Below, one piece after another: positions 44,696 through 53,877 of a DNA stretch of 64,000 nt. Each line of letters starts with the position of its first letter. Within the stretch, counting starts at the first letter, position 1. The position numbers and the translations under genes were made by a program. The stretch is from UBA2108 sp963925495 (GTDB taxonomy: Bacteria > Bacteroidota > Bacteroidia > Flavobacteriales_G > Salibacteraceae), in contig CAWUST010000012.1 of the NCBI GenBank assembly GCA_963925495.1, positions 62,001 to 126,000 on the forward strand. The letters are read 5' to 3'. Below the pieces are notes generated by a model. The model made no database searches and had not been told where the DNA came from. It saw only the letters and a program-made list of their open reading frames with translations.

Positions 44696-46864
44696 TTACT
44701 CAATTAGGGTCATTTCATCTACTAGATGCCCCGCCCCGGCATACTTATCAATGATGAATAAAGTGTATCTAACATCAACAGAAATAGTGCGTTGCAATTC
44801 TGTTTCAAAAGAAACATCGCCACTCATAGCTTCCCAGTTTCCGTCAAATGCAGTTCCGATAAGGTGACCTTCAGCATTTATTACTGGGCTACCTGAGTTG
44901 CCACCGGTAATATCGTTGCTAGAAAGGAAACAAACTCTTAGTTCACCATCTTTACCGTAACGTCCATAATCTTTAGCTTTTAGCAATTCAATTAATTTTT
45001 CTGGCATATCGAATTCTAAATCTCCTGGTACATACTTTTCCAAAATACCTTGAGCTGTAGTGTAATATTTAAAGTAAGTAGCATCTTTTGGGATATATCC
45101 ACCAACATTACCATAAGTCAACCTCAAAGTAGAGTTAGCATCTGGGTAATAAGCTTTGTCTGGATTCATTTTACGAATCCCGTTTATGTAAAGCCTTTCA
45201 GCGGTAGAAATATTTACTCCGGCTTCTTTTCTCAAAGGAGCAGTGTTGCCAATATAATCGCTATAAAAATCATTAAACATCATATAAGCGGGATCTTTAT
45301 TAATTCCTTTAACAGATGCTTTTTCTAAGAAATCCATCATTTTTTCTTCAGAAGAAAAATTACTTTTTTCAAAAACTCCATCAGCTAATTTGTCAAAATC
45401 CCCTTTGTTTTTCTTCACCATGTCTTTAAAGAACTGTGGTTGTTGATCTTCAGGAACATCTTTAGAATACATAGATAAAACCAAAGCCATTACATTCTGA
45501 TCAATTTCAGCATCATAGTCTTTATAAAAGGCAGTGCCGGCAGCTTTAACTCTTTGAATTGCAGCATCTAATTGTTTTGGGTCTGCATCTTCTTTTTCCA
45601 ATAAAGGAAGAAGAGCCTTGAAAGTACTGGCTTGAGTAAGGATTTCCATTCCAAAAACCCCTTCAACCAAATAGTCTCTTTTTACTTGAGTACCTTGTAA
45701 TGTTTTGTAAGCTTCTTCATACATGGATAGCACATTTCCATATTTTCCCTTTCTAGCATCGTCTGCATTGGCCCAGGTACTAAACTCAGTTTCTTCCCCT
45801 CGTTTTTTTCCTGCAACGTCTAAAGCTCGAAGGCTAGTACTCATTCCAATAAAGTTTTTCCAGTAATTACTTACCTGAGCATGTTTACTGAAATATTTAA
45901 TTTGAGTAGCATCATTTTTTGCCATACCAACTTCATACATATCTAGTTTTGCTCTTCTTACTTTAATTCGAGTAGGGTATTCTACATCAATTTTGTGAGC
46001 AATACCATACGAAGAAAGGTAACGTTCCGTGCTTCCGGGAAAACCCATAATCATGGAAAAGTCTCCTTTTTTGGTTCCTTTTAAATTAACTGGAAGGTGA
46101 TGTTTAGGTTTCATTGGAACATTATCTGCAGAGTATTTTGCAGGGTTGTTATTCTCATCCGTGTATATTCTAAACATAGTAAAATCTCCAGTATGACGAG
46201 GCCACATCCAGTTATCCGTGTCGCCACCAAATTTACCTACAGATGAGGGGGGAGCTCCAACTAATCGAATATCGCCATATACTTTATAAACAAACATGTA
46301 ATATTCGTTTCCTTTATAAAAGCTTTTAATAACAGCAGAAAGGCTTTTGTCTTTGTCAGAATTTACTTTTCTAAGGCTGTCCATAATTGGACGAACTGCT
46401 TTTGCTCTTTCTTCCAAACTCATTTCATCAGTCACATTTGATAATACCAATTTGGTAACGTCTTCCATGTAATCTAGAATGGATACTTTGAAATTGGCAG
46501 GAATTTCTTCACTGCGTTTCATTGCCCAAAAACCATCTCTTAAGTAGTTGTGCTCTTCTGTAGAGTTTTTTCTAACTTCTCCAACTCCACAATGATGGTT
46601 GGTTAAGAAAAGACCTTCTTTAGAAATGATTTCTCCGGTACAGAAGTTTCTTCCGGGTGAACCAAGACCTAAGATAGCATCTTTTAAACTAGAATTGTTT
46701 ACGCTGTAAATTTCTTCAGGGGTAAGTTTTAATCCCGCTTTCTGCATGTCAACATAGTTCAATCGTTTGATGAACATGGGCAACCACATGCCTTCGTCTG
46801 CTTTTGCGATAGGTGAAAAAGCAAGCCAACCAGCTAATAATACTAATGTAATTTTCTTAATCAT
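44696..46864 (-). CDS. S46-family dipeptidyl-peptidase (DPP7/DPP11 type)
   Basis: 722 residues, standard length. Periplasmic serine exopeptidase releasing N-terminal dipeptides. Signal peptide (LVLLAGWLAFSPIAKA), then DEGMWLPMFIKRLN, catalytic His in LFLTNHHCGVGEV (about 91), Asp in RHTGDFTMFRIYTD (about 227) and Ser in DITGGNSGSPVINA (about 656). The following FDGNWEAMSGD has Gly where DPP11 enzymes carry Arg, which points to DPP7-like preference for hydrophobic rather than acidic P1 residues; this is inference from family knowledge. It fits the peptide-using lifestyle also suggested by the M1 pair. Confidence 0.94.
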   Translation of the reverse strand: MIKKITLVLLAGWLAFSPIAKADEGMWLPMFIKRLNYVDMQKAGLKLTPEEIYSVNNSSLKDAILGLGSPGRNFCTGEIISKEGLFLTNHHCGVGEVRKNSTEEHNYLRDGFWAMKRSEEIPANFKVSILDYMEDVTKLVLSNVTDEMSLEERAKAVRPIMDSLRKVNSDKDKSLSAVIKSFYKGNEYYMFVYKVYGDIRLVGAPPSSVGKFGGDTDNWMWPRHTGDFTMFRIYTDENNNPAKYSADNVPMKPKHHLPVNLKGTKKGDFSMIMGFPGSTERYLSSYGIAHKIDVEYPTRIKVRRAKLDMYEVGMAKNDATQIKYFSKHAQVSNYWKNFIGMSTSLRALDVAGKKRGEETEFSTWANADDARKGKYGNVLSMYEEAYKTLQGTQVKRDYLVEGVFGMEILTQASTFKALLPLLEKEDADPKQLDAAIQRVKAAGTAFYKDYDAEIDQNVMALVLSMYSKDVPEDQQPQFFKDMVKKNKGDFDKLADGVFEKSNFSSEEKMMDFLEKASVKGINKDPAYMMFNDFYSDYIGNTAPLRKEAGVNISTAERLYINGIRKMNPDKAYYPDANSTLRLTYGNVGGYIPKDATYFKYYTTAQGILEKYVPGDLEFDMPEKLIELLKAKDYGRYGKDGELRVCFLSSNDITGGNSGSPVINAEGHLIGTAFDGNWEAMSGDVSFETELQRTISVDVRYTLFIIDKYAGAGHLVDEMTLIE

Positions 46865-46914
46865 TCTTTTTATTTTAATTCACTTTATATTTTCCCTTAT
46901 TTATTACGGACTGA

Positions 46915-46922
46915 CAAACATA
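46915..46922 (-). promoter_or_regulatory. -7 element upstream of the S46 peptidase
   Basis: TATGTTTG on the minus strand matches TAnnTTTG, about 50 nt before the start codon. No clean -33 motif. Confidence 0.35.
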
Positions 46923-47080
46923 TATAAATATTAAACTCTTAATAATGACTTTGGTGAGGATTGGAAATAAGAATGGAAGAGCGGTAGGCTTTGCTTTTAT
47001 AATTATGAAAAATTTTAGAATTTCCTTCTTAAATTCCATGGTTACCGAAACAAACATTCACCTATCTTTGGCATTCTGTA

Positions 47081-47274
47081 CTCAACTTAAAGGCAATAGT
47101 AATAGACATGTCTGAAATTTTAAAAAAGTAGAATATTTAACTAAAACCAACAAAGGAGTTGTAACAGTAAATTGGTATTACGAAGAAGATGATGAAGACA
47201 TGCTTGAAGCTGGAGAAGATTATGATATTATCATAAATATCCCTTTCAACTTTGTATCTGTAGAAGAATTATGA
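47081..47274 (+). pseudogene. 3' remnant of a SiaC-family (DUF1987) gene
   Basis: The plus strand reads LNLKAIVIDMSEILKK, then after a one-base shift in a run of six A (47122-47127) KVEYLTKTNKGVVTVNWYYEE, DDEDMLEAGEDYDIII, NIPFNFVSVEEL and a stop at 47272-47274. The WYYEEDDEDMLEAGEDY block is diagnostic of DUF1987/SiaC phosphoproteins that regulate diguanylate cyclase-type pathways with SiaA/SiaB. About the first half is missing. SiaA, SiaB or SiaD genes are not present. The stop overlaps the ATG of the next gene. Confidence 0.75.
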
Positions 47275-47660
47275 TTAAAACGTTATTAACTTTCGGCATC
47301 GCCTTATTCACAATGAATACGATAGCTCAAGTCAACAAAACAGAAGATTTTTCAGCTAAAAACCTGATAGTAGTTTTGAAAACAAAGTCACCAGGAATGT
47401 TCTCTAAAATTGAAAAAGGAAGTATTCTAATTCTCAAAATAAAAAACGGGAACTCGGCTTCAAAAAACGTTTCTTTTAAAATTCTTGAGTATATGGATGT
47501 TATTGTAAAATCGGAATCCGGTGCTATTACGAACTGCATAAAAGCCAATAAAAAGAAAAAAATAAAAGTACACTTGGAGAATTTCGATTCGGAAAACTCT
47601 TACGATTGGATTTTCTCGAATGTAACTGTTTCTGAAACGGAACTTTGCCCAAAAAAGTAG
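47271..47660 (+). CDS. Small secreted protein, unknown function
   Basis: 129 residues with a signal peptide (MIKTLLTFGIALFTMNTIAQ). The mature part is basic and looks like a single beta-sandwich domain (NLIVVLKTKSPGMFSKIEKG, SILILKIKNG, KVHLENFDSENSYDW), with two Cys near the C-terminal half. No family recognised. The ATG overlaps the stop of the SiaC remnant, and the J-domain gene follows after 7 nt, so it is probably co-transcribed with it. Confidence 0.6.
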   Translation: MIKTLLTFGIALFTMNTIAQVNKTEDFSAKNLIVVLKTKSPGMFSKIEKGSILILKIKNGNSASKNVSFKILEYMDVIVKSESGAITNCIKANKKKKIKVHLENFDSENSYDWIFSNVTVSETELCPKK

Positions 47661-47667
47661 CTTAGAA

Positions 47668-48543
47668 ATGCGAAATTCTTTTCTCGATTTATTTGGTCTT
47701 ACTCATGGAGCAACCGATGTGGAAATAAAAAAAAGATACCGTGAGCTTGTACTACAACTTCATCCGGACGTAAACGATTCACCAAACGCTGAGGCGCAAT
47801 TTCGACTTATTCAAAAAGCTTATGAATACCTAAGCGATGAAAGCAAGCAATTGGATGGAATGTACAGCCAATACAATCAAGCAAAACAAACTAAAAAAGG
47901 AGATGCTGGAACTTCAGAGTTATCTCCTGAAGAAAAGCGTGCCGAAATGGCAAAACGGGCTCGTGAGTTTTCTAAAGTAGCTCATAAAGAGGCGAAACAA
48001 GTTGAACAAGATGTGTTTGATATGCTCACAAGTAAAATGCCTTGGCTAGCTGTTCGAGTTTTGTCATTTTGTTTTGTTCTGTTTGGAGCTTTTGTTTTAA
48101 TAGATTTTTGGCTGCCCTTGCAGGGCAATATGAAAAAAGTAGAACACAAAGTATTCTATGAATTATTTGATAAAAAGACTGTCTTTTTTAGCGATGGAAC
48201 AGACGAAGATGTTAACGAGGCTGCTTTTCTAGCTTTAGGGAAAGGTGATTCTTTGAGTTTTGAATATACTATGATGTTACAAGAATTTGAAGGGTATAGA
48301 ATTATTCGAAGAACAAAAGGGCCGATTTTTATTGATGGTAAATTCAACCTTTTGGATTATTACCCCTTGTTTCCTGCATTGTTTATCTTGCCTTTATTTT
48401 TGCTTTTTTATAAGAAAAACGAGGTAAAATTTTACCTTTTATATCTGGCCTGTTTTTCGATATATCCGGGTTTGCTATTACATTATTTATTAAAAGAAGA
48501 TAAGCTCAAATACTTGCTTCAGTTTTTTTCAAGTTTGTTTTGA
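47668..48543 (+). CDS. J-domain membrane protein
   Basis: 291 residues. N-terminal J domain (about 1-65): LFGLTHGATDVEIKKRYREL, the HPD triad in QLHPDVNDSP, and FRLIQKAYEYLSDE. After a charged linker come hydrophobic segments: one at about 130-150 (LAVRVLSFCFVLFGAFVLID) and two near the end (FPALFILPLFLLFY, FYLLYLACFSIYPGLLLHYL). A type of DnaJ-like co-chaperone tethered to the membrane; its DnaK client is unknown. The zinc-finger and C-terminal domains of DnaJ are absent. The 3' end overlaps the convergent EI24 gene by 25 nt. Confidence 0.85.
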   Translation: MRNSFLDLFGLTHGATDVEIKKRYRELVLQLHPDVNDSPNAEAQFRLIQKAYEYLSDESKQLDGMYSQYNQAKQTKKGDAGTSELSPEEKRAEMAKRAREFSKVAHKEAKQVEQDVFDMLTSKMPWLAVRVLSFCFVLFGAFVLIDFWLPLQGNMKKVEHKVFYELFDKKTVFFSDGTDEDVNEAAFLALGKGDSLSFEYTMMLQEFEGYRIIRRTKGPIFIDGKFNLLDYYPLFPALFILPLFLLFYKKNEVKFYLLYLACFSIYPGLLLHYLLKEDKLKYLLQFFSSLF

Positions 48544-49259
48544 TTTAATAACTCAACACTTTCTAAAGTTGCAGCTACAACAGATACTATAGCAATAAAA
48601 CCTGCCAACATGGAACCCAAAAAAGGAATTAACAATACAAGCGCCAAAGGCGTACCAAGAGACATAGCCGAACCACTGTGATTTCTAATGAATTTTATGC
48701 TTTTAGAAATACCAATTCCCCTTCTTTCTAAAGTATAATCTACCATCGAAAACCCGTAAAAATAGGTGGAGATAAAAAACAAAACAAAGGGTAAAATCAA
48801 TCCCAAAGGAGGAATTAAACTAAATCCCAAAAGGATAATAATTAAAACGAACTCCAACGAAAAATTTCTTAAAGTTACAGCAACACTGCGCATTATATCG
48901 TTCAAAAATTGGAGCATAGAAAAAGGGTAAGAAGCCCCATTTAGTTTTTCTTCTGTTTTTTGAGATAATAAAGTAAGAACAGGCGACATGAAAATTAGAA
49001 TTAAATAACCACCTAAATAGGCGAAAAGAAGGAAGTATAAAACCCTCAAGGAAAGCCAAACTATTGCATAAACAACAGTAAAGACCCATCCATCTTTATC
49101 CATGCCCCAATCCATATTCTTGAGCACTTCATTGGTGTAGTTTAATAGATAGTCAGAAAATTGCCCTACCAAGTTGAAGCCGCCAACCCATAATATTAAG
49201 TTGAGTAGAATTGGAAATACAAAAAACCAGATTAACCGATGTTTAAACATAAACCCCAA
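48519..49259 (-). CDS. EI24-domain membrane protein, start uncertain
   Basis: 246 residues from the TTG at 49259 (ATG at 49250 is the next choice). At least four membrane segments: IWFFVFPILLNLILWVGG, VLYFLLFAYLGGYLILIF, FVLIIILLGFSLIPPLGLIL and LALVLLIPFLGSMLAGFIAI. The family (EI24/CysZ) includes sulfate permease-like proteins. The frame stays open upstream to 49346 and that DNA codes for LFAGYFSGIAKFPRALGF, which looks like the normal N-terminus of this family, but no ATG, GTG or TTG is found there. Either a rare start codon is used or the N-terminus has been lost. Confidence 0.75.
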   Translation of the reverse strand: MGFMFKHRLIWFFVFPILLNLILWVGGFNLVGQFSDYLLNYTNEVLKNMDWGMDKDGWVFTVVYAIVWLSLRVLYFLLFAYLGGYLILIFMSPVLTLLSQKTEEKLNGASYPFSMLQFLNDIMRSVAVTLRNFSLEFVLIIILLGFSLIPPLGLILPFVLFFISTYFYGFSMVDYTLERRGIGISKSIKFIRNHSGSAMSLGTPLALVLLIPFLGSMLAGFIAIVSVVAATLESVELLNQNKLEKN

Positions 49260-49550
49260 TGCCCTAGGGAATTTGGCTATACCGCTGAAATAGCCGGCAA
49301 AAAGACGATATAGTTTTGAGTTTTTGATAAGATGCTTTATTTGTTTTTAAAGTCGTTTCCAAATTTAGTTTTAAAAGTAAAAAAGATAACAGAAACCCAA
49401 CAATAATTTTCAAAGCGAAAGAGCAAGCTTTTTCATTGAAATTGGCATTTATTTTGAGGTTGTAAATATATAGTGCAATTCAAATTCACACCTTTGGAAC
49501 AACCAAAATACTCACAACCAACCTATCTTCGCGCTATCAAAAAAAATACT

Positions 49551-50900
49551 ATGAATTCGATTAAAGCTATTTCGCCTATTGATGGTAGATATTCTTCCAA
49601 AACAAAAGATTTACAAGAATATTTTTCAGAATATGCTTTGTTTAAATACCGCACCCAAGTTGAGGTAGAATACTTTATAGCGCTTTGTGAAATGCCATTA
49701 CCACAACTTGCGAGTTTTGATAAAAGTAGGTTCGATGAATTGAGAAAAATCTATATTGATTTCATTCCCGAAGATGCAATTGCGATTAAAGAAATTGAAA
49801 AAGTAACAAACCACGATGTAAAAGCGGTAGAGTATTTTTTAAAAGATAAATTTGATGAGCTTAGAATTGGAGAATCTAAAGAGTTTATCCATTTTGGACT
49901 TACATCACAAGATATAAATAACACAGCAAACCCAATGTTGATTCGCGATGCAATTGATACTGTTATTCTGCCAGAAATTAGACGAGTTCGAGCTATTTTA
50001 GGAGCTTATGCTCACGATTGGAAGGATATTGCAATGCTTGCTAGAACTCACGGACAACCGGCTTCTCCAACAAGATTAGGTAAAGAGATCTATGTTTTTT
50101 GTGAGCGTATTGATCAACAATTACAATATTTTGAAAACATTCCTGTAGCCGCTAAATTTGGCGGTGCAACTGGAAATTTTAATGCTCACTTTGTGGCATA
50201 CCCAAACATAGACTGGGTTGAATTTGGAAATCATTTCTTGGAGGATTATTTGGGATTAGATCGTTCTCAAACAACGACTCAAATTGAACATTACGATCAT
50301 TTTTCCGCCCTGTGTGATTTGTTTAAGCGAATAAATACAATTTTCATTGACCTAAGTCGAGATATATGGACCTATGTTTCTAACGACTATTTCAAACAAA
50401 AAATTAAAAAGGGAGAAATTGGTTCATCGGCGATGCCGCATAAAGTAAACCCTATTGATTTTGAAAATGCGGAAGGAAATCTAGGAATAGCAAATGCCGT
50501 TTTTGAGCATTTAAGTGCTAAACTTCCCATTAGTCGATTGCAGCGTGATTTAACTGACAGTACAGTTCTAAGAAATGCAGGGGTTCCTTTCGGGAACAGT
50601 TTAATTGCGTATAAATCGCTTGAAATAGGGCTTAGTAAATTGCTGTTAAACGAATCGGCGTTTCGTGCCGATTTAGAAAATAACTGGGCAGTTGTGGCTG
50701 AAGCAATTCAGACAGTCTTGCGCAGAGAGTCTTTTCCTAAGCCATACGAAGCGCTAAAAGAGTTGACTCGTAATAACGAAAAAATTACAGGTGAATCTAT
50801 TCAGAATTTCATTGATGGATTAGATGTATCGGATCAAATTAAAACGGAATTAAAGGCGATTACACCCTGGAATTTTACCGGTATTCAGTTGGTTAATTAA
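49551..50900 (+). CDS. purB: Adenylosuccinate lyase
   Basis: 449 residues from the ATG at 49551 (MNSIKAISPIDGRYSSKT, the typical N-terminus of the long E. coli-like form); the longer frame to 49473 has no family counterpart. It makes fumarate from SAICAR and adenylosuccinate in purine synthesis. Signature: GSSAMPHKVNPIDFENAEGN (about 303-322), plus EFIHFGLTSQDINNTA and ARTHGQPASPTRLGKE. A near-consensus -7 element (TATCTTCG, 49524-49531) precedes it. Confidence 0.97.
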   Translation: MNSIKAISPIDGRYSSKTKDLQEYFSEYALFKYRTQVEVEYFIALCEMPLPQLASFDKSRFDELRKIYIDFIPEDAIAIKEIEKVTNHDVKAVEYFLKDKFDELRIGESKEFIHFGLTSQDINNTANPMLIRDAIDTVILPEIRRVRAILGAYAHDWKDIAMLARTHGQPASPTRLGKEIYVFCERIDQQLQYFENIPVAAKFGGATGNFNAHFVAYPNIDWVEFGNHFLEDYLGLDRSQTTTQIEHYDHFSALCDLFKRINTIFIDLSRDIWTYVSNDYFKQKIKKGEIGSSAMPHKVNPIDFENAEGNLGIANAVFEHLSAKLPISRLQRDLTDSTVLRNAGVPFGNSLIAYKSLEIGLSKLLLNESAFRADLENNWAVVAEAIQTVLRRESFPKPYEALKELTRNNEKITGESIQNFIDGLDVSDQIKTELKAITPWNFTGIQLVN

Positions 50901-51105
50901 GTGATAAAATCTAAATAATTATTAGGGTTGATTACTTGAAATTTTGCTTTTGGATATCCATTTTTCTAAGCGCCCAGCACTTTTACTTTTTTCTTCGTAT
51001 TCCATTTGAATTCATATCTACTTAACTGGTACGAATTAACGTTAATTGGTTGAATTGGATGCTGGTGTTTTAGTCTTAAATTGTTCTTAAATCGAATAGA
51101 TCCAC

Positions 51106-51846
51106 CTAATCCTGTATTACTTGGGCACTTGAGTTTTCCTTAATTTTAATTTCTACAATTGCTGGATTTCCTCGGTAGCGAATAATTCCACTTCCTTGCT
51201 GGTTTACCTTAAATTCATCGGTGACGTTTACGTTTATAAACCCAGTTCCTCTTGAGTTTACGTTTGTATTTTTGGAAATAAAATCAAAAGCATAAATATG
51301 TCCAAACGAACTTTCATCAATGCTAAAAACATTACACGTTCCACTTAAATTTATAGTTGGAGTCCCAGTATATGCCTTAAGAGTTAGATTTTTAAATTCT
51401 CCAATTAAATTTAGTTTTACTCCACATTCTCTAATTTCAACCAAAAGGTTATCTGAGACTAATTTGCCTGAATTATCTAAACTTCCAGGATTGATTAGAG
51501 CAATTTTCTGGAGTGAGCCAACGCCAATTTCCAGGGTTATATTCTTATTATAATTACTTAAAAAATTGCATTTATTCTGGTTTTCAATTCTCAATGTATC
51601 GCTCACTATTTCATGAACTACATTTTCTATTATTCCTTTACCTCCGCTTATTTTCAAAGTATATGAAGAATCTTGAATCAGTTTAATTTTAAAATCACCA
51701 GTTATTCTAATGCTATGAAAACTATTGAGTTGTATTTTTTTTTCGCTTACGTTGCCTACTTTTTTGGCGCATTTACTACAACTAATAAAGCACATGCAAA
51801 AGATTAAAAACCCAATACCAATAGAACATGTTTTTAGTCTTTTCAT
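51106..51846 (-). CDS. Head-GIN (DUF2807) lipoprotein
   Basis: 246 residues; lipoprotein signal with the cysteine in FISCSKC. Body begins FHSIRITGDFKIKLIQD (typical first strand FxxIxxxGxxxVxxxQG) and continues with repeated LxxSG/NSGKL-type strands (SLDNSGKLVSDNLLVEI, TINLSGTCNVFSI, NSRGTGFINVNV, INQQGSGIIRYRGNP-like end). It is probably a right-handed beta-helical or sandwich surface protein, sometimes called putative auto-transporter adhesin. The start ATG overlaps the stop of the PagL-like gene by 4 nt, so they are coupled. It is the intact relative of the dead gene at 7684. Confidence 0.85.
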   Translation of the reverse strand: MKRLKTCSIGIGFLIFCMCFISCSKCAKKVGNVSEKKIQLNSFHSIRITGDFKIKLIQDSSYTLKISGGKGIIENVVHEIVSDTLRIENQNKCNFLSNYNKNITLEIGVGSLQKIALINPGSLDNSGKLVSDNLLVEIRECGVKLNLIGEFKNLTLKAYTGTPTINLSGTCNVFSIDESSFGHIYAFDFISKNTNVNSRGTGFINVNVTDEFKVNQQGSGIIRYRGNPAIVEIKIKENSSAQVIQD

Positions 51847-52970
51847 TTTTTAAACTTGTATCCAATTCCCCAGCGCATGTGATCAGCGCGGGCCCAATGA
51901 GTGAAGAGAACGGTACTAATAATAATACGGTCTTTAATTAAAAACCGAGATCCAAATTTGTGATAAAACACTTCGTTTTGTAGTGTATTATCTATCACAT
52001 AAGCTCCCATTCCCAAGAGAATGGAGATTGAGCCAATGGTTTGATGGTAGGTTAGATTTAGTCCACTTTGAAATGCAGAATTGTTTCTTTTGCTGGGGTC
52101 AACCGATATTTCAATTTCACGAGCATAAGCGGTGTTGTAAATAAGATCGACGCCGCCACTTAATTTCCACTTTGAGCTCCAAAGTCTGGCATAATTTAGT
52201 TCTAAAGAATAAGCGGAGTAGGTGCTGTTGTCATCTACGCTATATGCTTTAAAACCTAGGTTTGAAATTAAAGTTAGCTCATTTTTCTCACGAGGTTTAA
52301 GTTTCTTTTTATCCACTTTACTTAGTTTATTAAATGGTATTTCATCTCTGAATTTATAAATAAAACCAAGGTTTGCCGAAGGTAGATTGAGGCCAAGGTT
52401 TGGGTATTTAAAAGCAGAATTACTCCAATGATGAAAGCTAACCCCGAAAGTCATTGCCAGTTTTGGAGAAAAGTAATATTCACCCATTAGTTTAATTGCT
52501 GCAAACAAATTTATATGGGAACCAATCGTATTGTTTTCGTAATTGTTTTGTGGTTCAAATTTTTTAGTAATCCAACCCAAACCCCATCCCCAAGATGTTT
52601 TGAGCTTGAATTTTTCCGTATTTACCAATGGGAAAAGCAAGTAGCAATTGAGCCCAAATCCTGTTCCCATAATGTCGTAATTTCCGGTTCCAGTTGCTAA
52701 AAATGAAATACCGACTTTGGGATTATTGTAAATTTTCCCCCAATCCTTTTCGTTGTTGCTTTGTCTTTCTATACTCATTTCAAAACCCTGGACTAGCTGT
52801 TTAGGAATGTGCTGCATTTTGGTTCTGTGTGCCAACATAAACCCTAAATTATAAGATGCTTTTATGTTAAGTCCTAATGGTTTGGAGGTGTTTGGGTCCA
52901 CTTTGTTTCCCAAACAGGTAAGGGTACCAAAAAACAGAACGAAGGCTAGGTAAATCCAGTATTTTTGCAA
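51843..52970 (-). CDS. PagL-like acyloxyacyl hydrolase
   Basis: 375 residues; signal peptide (YWIYLAFVLFFGTLTCLG). Outer-membrane beta-barrel with the PagL-type block FHHWSNSAFKYPNLGLNLPS (about 185-205) containing the His and Ser expected for lipid A 3-O-deacylation. PagL itself is about 170 aa; here the barrel is doubled in length, with a second set of strands (NELTLISNLGFKAYS to DHMRWGIGYKF), as is common in Bacteroidota. Probably modifies lipid A or another acyl lipid at the outer membrane, which fits lpxK in the same genome. Overlaps the GIN gene by 4 nt. Confidence 0.75.
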   Translation of the reverse strand: MQKYWIYLAFVLFFGTLTCLGNKVDPNTSKPLGLNIKASYNLGFMLAHRTKMQHIPKQLVQGFEMSIERQSNNEKDWGKIYNNPKVGISFLATGTGNYDIMGTGFGLNCYLLFPLVNTEKFKLKTSWGWGLGWITKKFEPQNNYENNTIGSHINLFAAIKLMGEYYFSPKLAMTFGVSFHHWSNSAFKYPNLGLNLPSANLGFIYKFRDEIPFNKLSKVDKKKLKPREKNELTLISNLGFKAYSVDDNSTYSAYSLELNYARLWSSKWKLSGGVDLIYNTAYAREIEISVDPSKRNNSAFQSGLNLTYHQTIGSISILLGMGAYVIDNTLQNEVFYHKFGSRFLIKDRIIISTVLFTHWARADHMRWGIGYKFKK

Positions 52971-52995
52971 GAGTTTGAGATAAAAAATTCGGACT

Positions 52996-53003
52996 CAAAT
53001 GTA
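52996..53003 (-). promoter_or_regulatory. -7 element upstream of the PagL-like gene
   Basis: TACATTTG on the minus strand, 25 nt before the start at 52970. No good -33 match. Confidence 0.35.
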
Positions 53004-53032
53004 TTCATTTTACACCCAAATTAAATACGGTT

Positions 53033-53800
53033 ATGGACTCTAGATTAGTTGCTTTTGAAAGGCTTTTAAACATAATGGACGACCTTCGTGAAAAATGCCC
53101 ATGGGATCAAAAGCAAACCATGGAAACTCTAAGAAAACTTACTATAGAAGAAACTTATGAATTGGCAGATGCGATTTTAGAAAAGGATTCAGAAGAAATA
53201 AAAAAGGAGATAGGCGATTTAATGTTACATCTCGTTTTTTATGCGAAAATTGGAAGTGAACAAAATGAATTTGACATGGCCGATGTACTAAATTCTATAT
53301 GTGAAAAATTAATTTTCAGACACCCACATATTTATTCTGATATTGAAGTTAGTGGGGAAGAAGAAGTAAAAAGAAATTGGGAGAAACTCAAACTCAAAGA
53401 AGGTAGAAAAAGCGTGTTAGAAGGGGTGCCAAAATCATTGCCTGCCATGGTAAAGGCCAATCGTATTCAAGAAAAGGCTAGGGGAGTGGGTTTCGATTGG
53501 GACAATAAAGATCAAGTTTGGGAAAAAGTACACGAAGAGCTTGAAGAATTGAAAGTTGAAGTGGAGGGAGAGGCCTCTATGGAAAGAATAGAGGACGAAC
53601 TAGGCGATGTTCTATTTTCAGTTATAAACTATGCTCGTTTTATTGATATTGACCCTGAAAGTGCATTGGAAAGAACGAATAAAAAATTCATTAAGCGTTT
53701 TCAATATTTAGAAGTAAAGGCCAAAGAACAAGGAAGAGATATTCATGATATGACATTGAGTGAAATGGATGCTATTTGGGAAGAAGCGAAGGGGAAGTGA
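53033..53800 (+). CDS. mazG: Nucleoside triphosphate pyrophosphohydrolase MazG
   Basis: 255 residues. Two MazG domains, each with an EExx12-28ExxD-type metal site: CPWDQKQTMETLRKLTIEETYELADAI with EIGDLMLHLVF, and LEELKVEVEG with DELGDVLFSVINYARF. Hydrolyses NTPs and dNTPs including damaged ones to monophosphates. Together with rdgB it forms the nucleotide-sanitising set of the window. Start ATG 53033 is standard (MDSRLVAFERLLNIM). Divergent from the PagL-like gene. Confidence 0.95.
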   Translation: MDSRLVAFERLLNIMDDLREKCPWDQKQTMETLRKLTIEETYELADAILEKDSEEIKKEIGDLMLHLVFYAKIGSEQNEFDMADVLNSICEKLIFRHPHIYSDIEVSGEEEVKRNWEKLKLKEGRKSVLEGVPKSLPAMVKANRIQEKARGVGFDWDNKDQVWEKVHEELEELKVEVEGEASMERIEDELGDVLFSVINYARFIDIDPESALERTNKKFIKRFQYLEVKAKEQGRDIHDMTLSEMDAIWEEAKGK

Positions 53801-53877
53801 ATTTACAGAAACTTGTTTTTTTGTAATTCCTATTCTTAAATCTCTCCAACTATTTAAGCAAATTTAGAAAGGGAAAA

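Noticed and set aside
46875..47057. 60-codon minus-strand frame upstream of the S46 peptidase
   Set aside because: Lies over the promoter of the S46 gene, Lys/Phe/Ile-rich with no family features.
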